DNA from: an uncultured Clostridium sp.
GTDB taxonomy: Bacteria > Bacillota > Clostridia > Lachnospirales > Lachnospiraceae
Length of the DNA: 9,496 bases
Assembly: GCF_900547735.1 (NCBI RefSeq)
Contig: NZ_URHZ01000125.1
Span: forward strand, 1 to 9,496
Reading direction: 5' to 3'
This document shows positions 6,097 through 9,496 of the stretch, in pieces; position 1 is the first letter of the stretch, and every line of letters begins with the position of its first letter. A model generated the notes under the pieces. The model searched no databases. It was given only the letters and a program-made list of their open reading frames with translations, and was not told the origin of the DNA. The position numbers were made by a program, and so were the translations under genes.

Positions 6097-9000
6097 TTGA
6101 ATATCAGGGATATGGCAGTTGACACGTTCTGGAAGGGAGAAGTTCGTGTTCAGGCGGTGGTGGAAGACGGTGACGGGACATACAACACCAGAATCTTCAT
6201 TAAGAACGGGGAAATTTATGATTACCACTGTACCTGTGCACAGGGAAATTCCTATAAGGGAGCGTGCCTGCACGGCCGGACATTGCTAAAGGAATACGGA
6301 GCCAGAGAACGGGAGAACAGGAGCATTCCGATATTGACTTCGCCGTCCGTCAGGACGATGATCCGCGAGTATACAAACCGTGAGGTTGCCCGGATTATGG
6401 GGGAAGAGATTTCAGAGACCGTAAGCCTGGTGCCGCGCCTCATCGTGGGGCACAGGGGCGTTTCCCTGGAGTGCCGCATCAGGGAGAAACGGCAGTATCT
6501 GATTAAGGATTTGGGGGCATTTTCCGATGCGGTCAGGACGGGAAAACGGGTGGAGTACGGGAAAGGACTTGCCTTTGAGCACAGCCTTTCGGCCTTTACG
6601 CCGGAAAGCCGTCCGCTTGTTCAGATGGTGATTGAAGAGACGGGGATCTATAAGGAACATTTTGAAGATATCAGAAAGAGGACAAATACCACGGTGCCGC
6701 TTCTGAATACCATTTTCCTGAGTAAACCGGCCTGTGACCGGTTTTTCGCAATCATGGAAGGAAATGTGATTGATGCGGAGGATTACAAGGGGCACCGAAG
6801 GGAACTTCTGCTTCTTAAGGGAAAACCGGCCTTCTACATCCACGCGAAACGGATTGGCAGGGAGGGAATCGAGATTTCGGTGCCGGAGGAGCTGATGGCG
6901 TTTCAGGGAGAAAAAAGCCTCTATGTGGCCGATGAGAACAGCCTGTACTGCTGCGATCGGGAGAGTACGGAAATCCTGACCTTATTTTTAAAACACATTT
7001 TATCCGAACCGGGCGGTACACGCAGGGTGAGGGTAAATGAGAGGGACATCCCGCTCTTTTATGAGAGGGTTTTAAAGGGACTTGACGAGGCGGGACTTTT
7101 GAAGACGGAGGGGATCGACTGGGAACAGTACAGACCGGGAGAACTGAAGGCCAGGTTTGAGTTTGACAGCAGCGAGCCGGGGGAAATTGCCCTGAAACCG
7201 ATTCTGTCCTATGGAGACTTCTCATTTCACCCGCTGGATGATGAACGGATTCCAAAGGAAATCTGCAGGGATGTGCCGGGAGAGTTCAGAGTCAGCCGTC
7301 TGATAACGAAATACTTTGAATACCGGGAGAACAATGGGGAACATCTGGTAATCCGGGAGGACGAGGATGCCATCTACCGCCTTTTGAGCGAGGGGATGGA
7401 CCGGTTCCGGGAAATCGGTGAAGTGTGGGTTTCCGAGAATGTCAGAAACATAAGAGTGCTGGAACCGCCCAGAATATCCCTGGGAGTTTCCGTCAACGGA
7501 AACTGGCTTGACCTTAAAGTGGACGCGCAGGGGATGACTTCTGCGGAGATGGCCAGAATTCTTTCGGAATACCGGCAGAAGAAGCCGTACTGCAGGATGA
7601 AAAACGGAGATTTCCTGCGCCTGAACGACGATGGGCTTCTTACGCTTCTGAAGCTTTCAGACGGACTCTCTCTCGGGAAAAACGATTTTCAGTCGGGTGT
7701 CATCAAGCTGCCGGTTTACCGGGCGTTTTACCTGGAAAGCCTGGTGAGGGAGAACGGGCATATCCCGTTTTCCAGGGACAGCTTTTTCAAGACGATTGTA
7801 AGGGATCTTCAGCTTTCGGAAACCGTAGGTTATGAACCGCCGGACGAGCAGGGACGTGTGCTCAGAGAGTACCAGAAAGCCGGTTTTGTCTGGATGAAAA
7901 TGCTGGATGTATACCGGTTCGGAGGTATCCTTGCCGATGATATGGGCCTTGGAAAGACGCTTCAGATGATTACGCTGTTGGTGTCCGAGAAGGAGGGACG
8001 GAAAGAAGACGACGGGGACTGCGTCTCCCTGGTGGTCTGCCCCGCATCGCTCATTTACAACTGGGGCCACGAGATTGCCGCATTCGCCTCCTCGCTTAAG
8101 GTGCTTCTGGTGACCGGGGCGCAGGCCGAGAGGCAGAAGGAGCTGGAGCATATAGAGGAGTATGATGTGGTGGTTACATCCTACGATTTGCTCAAACGGG
8201 ATCTGCCGTTTTATATGGAACACACCTTCCGATTTGAGGTGATCGATGAGGCGCAGTATATCAAGAACGCATCCACCCAGAGTGCGAAAGCGGTCAAAGC
8301 CGTGAGAGCCGTGACACGTTTTGCCCTGACGGGTACTCCGGTGGAAAACAGGCTCAGTGAGCTGTGGAGTATCTTCGATTACCTGATGCCGGGATTTTTA
8401 TTTACCTACCGCAAATTTAAAACCATGTTCGAGATACCGATTGTTAAAGAACAGAGCGGGGAAGCGCTTGAGAATCTCCACAGGATGATCCGCCCGTTTA
8501 TCCTGAGAAGGCTGAAAAAGGACGTTCTGAAGGAACTGCCCGATAAGATGGAAAAGGTGGTTTACTCGGCGCCGGAAGGCAAACAGAAGACTCTCTACCA
8601 GGCGGCGGCCCTGAAACTCCGCCAGAGTCTTGAGGAAGATGAAAAGGCGGTGGAGGGCGGCGGAAAACTCCAGATACTGGCCGAGCTTACAAGACTGAGA
8701 CAACTGTGCTGCGATCCCTCCCTCTGCTTTGAACGATACAGCGGGGAGTCGGCCAAGCTGGAAACATGCATTTCCCTCATTGTATCGGCGGTGGAATCGG
8801 GACATAAGATTCTCTTATTCTCCCAGTTCGCCTCCATGCTTGCGATTATCGGACAGAGGCTTAAAAAAGAAGAGATTTCTTACCATCTGCTCATCGGATC
8901 CACGTCAAAAGAGGAGCGGAACCGGATGGTGAGTGCCTTCCACCGCGATGAGGTGCCTGTTTTCCTGATTTCCCTGAAAGCGGGCGGCACGGGGCTTAAC

Positions 9001-9258
9001 CTGACGGCGGCCGACATTGTGATCCATTACGATCCGTGGTGGAACGTGGCCGCACAGAACCAGGCGACGGACCGCGCCCACCGCATCGGACAGAGCAGGC
9101 AGGTGACGGTTTATAAGTTGATTATGAAGGACACGATAGAGGAAAATATCTTAAACCTCCAGGAAGCGAAGAAAAACCTGGCCGATCAGATCGTGACGGA
9201 AGGAATGGTTTCCCTGGGCGAGCTCAGCAGAGAGGAACTGATACGGATTTTAAGTTAA
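6097..9258 (+). CDS. SWIM zinc-finger SNF2-family ATPase/helicase
   Basis: This 1053-residue protein belongs to the bacterial SNF2 superfamily 2 ATPases, DNA-stimulated translocases that remodel protein-nucleic acid complexes; its substrate here is unknown. An N-terminal SWIM zinc finger has Cys45, Cys47, Cys57 and His59 (CxC-x9-CxH). A long middle region, about 200-560, corresponds to the bacterial SNF2-associated region. The ATPase core follows: LREYQKAGFVWM (Q-motif area, about 588), Walker A DDMGLGKT (614-621), DEAQ (717-720) and LTGTP (744-748). The second lobe has ILLFSQF (905-911), GGTGLNL (963-969) and QATDRAHRIGQ (989-999) with its arginines intact. TTG 6097 is preferred because GGAGG (6085-6089) lies 7 bases upstream; the next ATG (6112) is too far from it. 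In Bacillus the SWIM and SNF2 parts are, as I recall, encoded by neighbouring genes, so this is a joined form. No methylase, protease or other defence gene adjoins it, so a housekeeping role is more likely. Confidence 0.95.
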   Translation: MNIRDMAVDTFWKGEVRVQAVVEDGDGTYNTRIFIKNGEIYDYHCTCAQGNSYKGACLHGRTLLKEYGARERENRSIPILTSPSVRTMIREYTNREVARIMGEEISETVSLVPRLIVGHRGVSLECRIREKRQYLIKDLGAFSDAVRTGKRVEYGKGLAFEHSLSAFTPESRPLVQMVIEETGIYKEHFEDIRKRTNTTVPLLNTIFLSKPACDRFFAIMEGNVIDAEDYKGHRRELLLLKGKPAFYIHAKRIGREGIEISVPEELMAFQGEKSLYVADENSLYCCDRESTEILTLFLKHILSEPGGTRRVRVNERDIPLFYERVLKGLDEAGLLKTEGIDWEQYRPGELKARFEFDSSEPGEIALKPILSYGDFSFHPLDDERIPKEICRDVPGEFRVSRLITKYFEYRENNGEHLVIREDEDAIYRLLSEGMDRFREIGEVWVSENVRNIRVLEPPRISLGVSVNGNWLDLKVDAQGMTSAEMARILSEYRQKKPYCRMKNGDFLRLNDDGLLTLLKLSDGLSLGKNDFQSGVIKLPVYRAFYLESLVRENGHIPFSRDSFFKTIVRDLQLSETVGYEPPDEQGRVLREYQKAGFVWMKMLDVYRFGGILADDMGLGKTLQMITLLVSEKEGRKEDDGDCVSLVVCPASLIYNWGHEIAAFASSLKVLLVTGAQAERQKELEHIEEYDVVVTSYDLLKRDLPFYMEHTFRFEVIDEAQYIKNASTQSAKAVKAVRAVTRFALTGTPVENRLSELWSIFDYLMPGFLFTYRKFKTMFEIPIVKEQSGEALENLHRMIRPFILRRLKKDVLKELPDKMEKVVYSAPEGKQKTLYQAAALKLRQSLEEDEKAVEGGGKLQILAELTRLRQLCCDPSLCFERYSGESAKLETCISLIVSAVESGHKILLFSQFASMLAIIGQRLKKEEISYHLLIGSTSKEERNRMVSAFHRDEVPVFLISLKAGGTGLNLTAADIVIHYDPWWNVAAQNQATDRAHRIGQSRQVTVYKLIMKDTIEENILNLQEAKKNLADQIVTEGMVSLGELSREELIRILS

Positions 9259-9274
9259 TATGGAAGGAAACATT

Positions 9275-9309
9275 GAACTGGCCGCCCCAATCTTCGGGGC
9301 GGCCAGTTC
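9275..9309. terminator. 14-bp perfect hairpin after the SNF2 gene
   Basis: GAACTGGCCGCCCC (9275-9288) pairs perfectly with GGGGCGGCCAGTTC (9296-9309) around the 7-base loop AATCTTC. It begins 16 bases after the stop codon, where a terminator is expected. The stem is very stable but the following bases are TGTGTGAGG, with no T-run on the + strand and only TTT within AATGTTTCC on the - strand. It may be a weak bidirectional terminator or an mRNA-end stabiliser. Confidence 0.6.
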
Positions 9310-9343
9310 TGTGTGAGGATTTAATTGAGATGCGAGGACGCCT

Positions 9344-9431
9344 CTGTGAGACGGCGGACGGGGGAGTGGGAGGGGGGTTATGAGTCTTCAGTCCCGGTTG
9401 TAGGGTGTGGTGAGGGGGAATCCAGGAGAAA
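9344..9431. repeat. Right arm of the long imperfect inverted repeat
   Basis: This is the reverse-complement partner of the arm at 1-80. The perfect 22-base block lies at 9376-9397 and GGGGAATCC at 9415-9423. A run of A (9430-9435) corresponds to the T-rich start of the left arm. On this strand the inner part is strongly G-rich (9360-9377, runs of 5, 3 and 6 G), with about 10 bases more than the left arm. The two arms bracket all seven genes at a separation of about 9.3 kb. Confidence 0.8.
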
Positions 9432-9496
9432 AAAATTCCTGCGGGGACTCGCTCCCGCTTGTGGACTGCGCAGCGGATGCTAGCTTCGTGAGAAAC
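9432..9496. other. Uncharacterised intergenic tail
   Basis: No gene is visible in the last 65 bases. GCGGG (9441-9445) and CCCGC (9454-9458) can form a short hairpin. CTGCGCAG (9466-9473) and GCTAGC (9479-9484) are small palindromes. The stretch may be further repeat sequence, since the left arm is cut by the window edge and cannot be compared here. Confidence 0.3.

Noticed and set aside
7657..8223. 188-residue open frame on the - strand within the SNF2 gene
   Set aside because: It is antisense to the Walker A region, with no supporting start signal or motif.
6097..9258. Anti-phage defence system (DISARM- or BREX-like SNF2 component)
   Set aside because: None of the expected partners (methylase, nuclease, protease or phospholipase) is adjacent. 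The SWIM/SNF2-associated architecture is a common Firmicute type.
1..9496. Composite transposon or genomic island bounded by the inverted repeats
   Set aside because: No transposase, integrase or target-site duplication is visible, and the enclosed genes are core housekeeping genes in an arrangement partly shared with other Firmicutes.

Overview
The window looks like ordinary core chromosome of a low-to-mid GC Firmicute, most likely a Lachnospiraceae / Clostridium cluster XIVa relative. This is inferred from the strong AGGAGG-type ribosome sites, TTG starts, a Bacillus-type PGKG EF-P, a yqeG-aroE neighbourhood and a large SWIM-SNF2 protein. All seven genes are on the + strand. I see no phage, transposase, CRISPR array, tRNA or rRNA.

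Layout. (1) Bases 1-142 hold one arm of an inverted repeat and a sigmaA-like promoter. A 16-bp palindrome matching the NrdR box follows at 143-158. (2) 174-2615 is a tight, overlapping operon: nrdR (repressor of ribonucleotide reductase genes, TTG start), a YqeG-type HAD phosphatase, and an in-frame AroE-AroK fusion (shikimate dehydrogenase plus shikimate kinase). It ends in a hairpin/T-run. (3) 2683-3397 is efp with its own promoter and a strong intrinsic terminator. (4) 3398-3526 is a gene-free leader with three short hairpins. It precedes a membrane-anchored N-acetylmuramoyl-L-alanine amidase and argS, 33 bases apart and probably co-transcribed. (5) After a GC-rich hairpin, a 1053-residue SWIM-zinc-finger SNF2 ATPase starts at TTG 6097. 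It ends before a 14-bp perfect hairpin. (6) 9344-9496 holds the second repeat arm and uncharacterised sequence.

How the genes fit together. Most are housekeeping: dNTP-supply regulation (nrdR), two consecutive shikimate-pathway steps on one chain (aroE-aroK), translation (efp, argS) and cell-wall remodelling (amidase). The SNF2 protein has no assigned substrate and no defence partners here.

The best leads for a second look are four. The first is the pair of inverted repeat arms bracketing the window, with 22 identical bases at 38-59 and 9376-9397. The second is the candidate NrdR autoregulatory box. The third is the AroE-AroK fusion. The fourth is the hairpin-rich leader before the amidase, which has no obvious sigmaA promoter. 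I did not find convincing evidence of a new multi-gene system.
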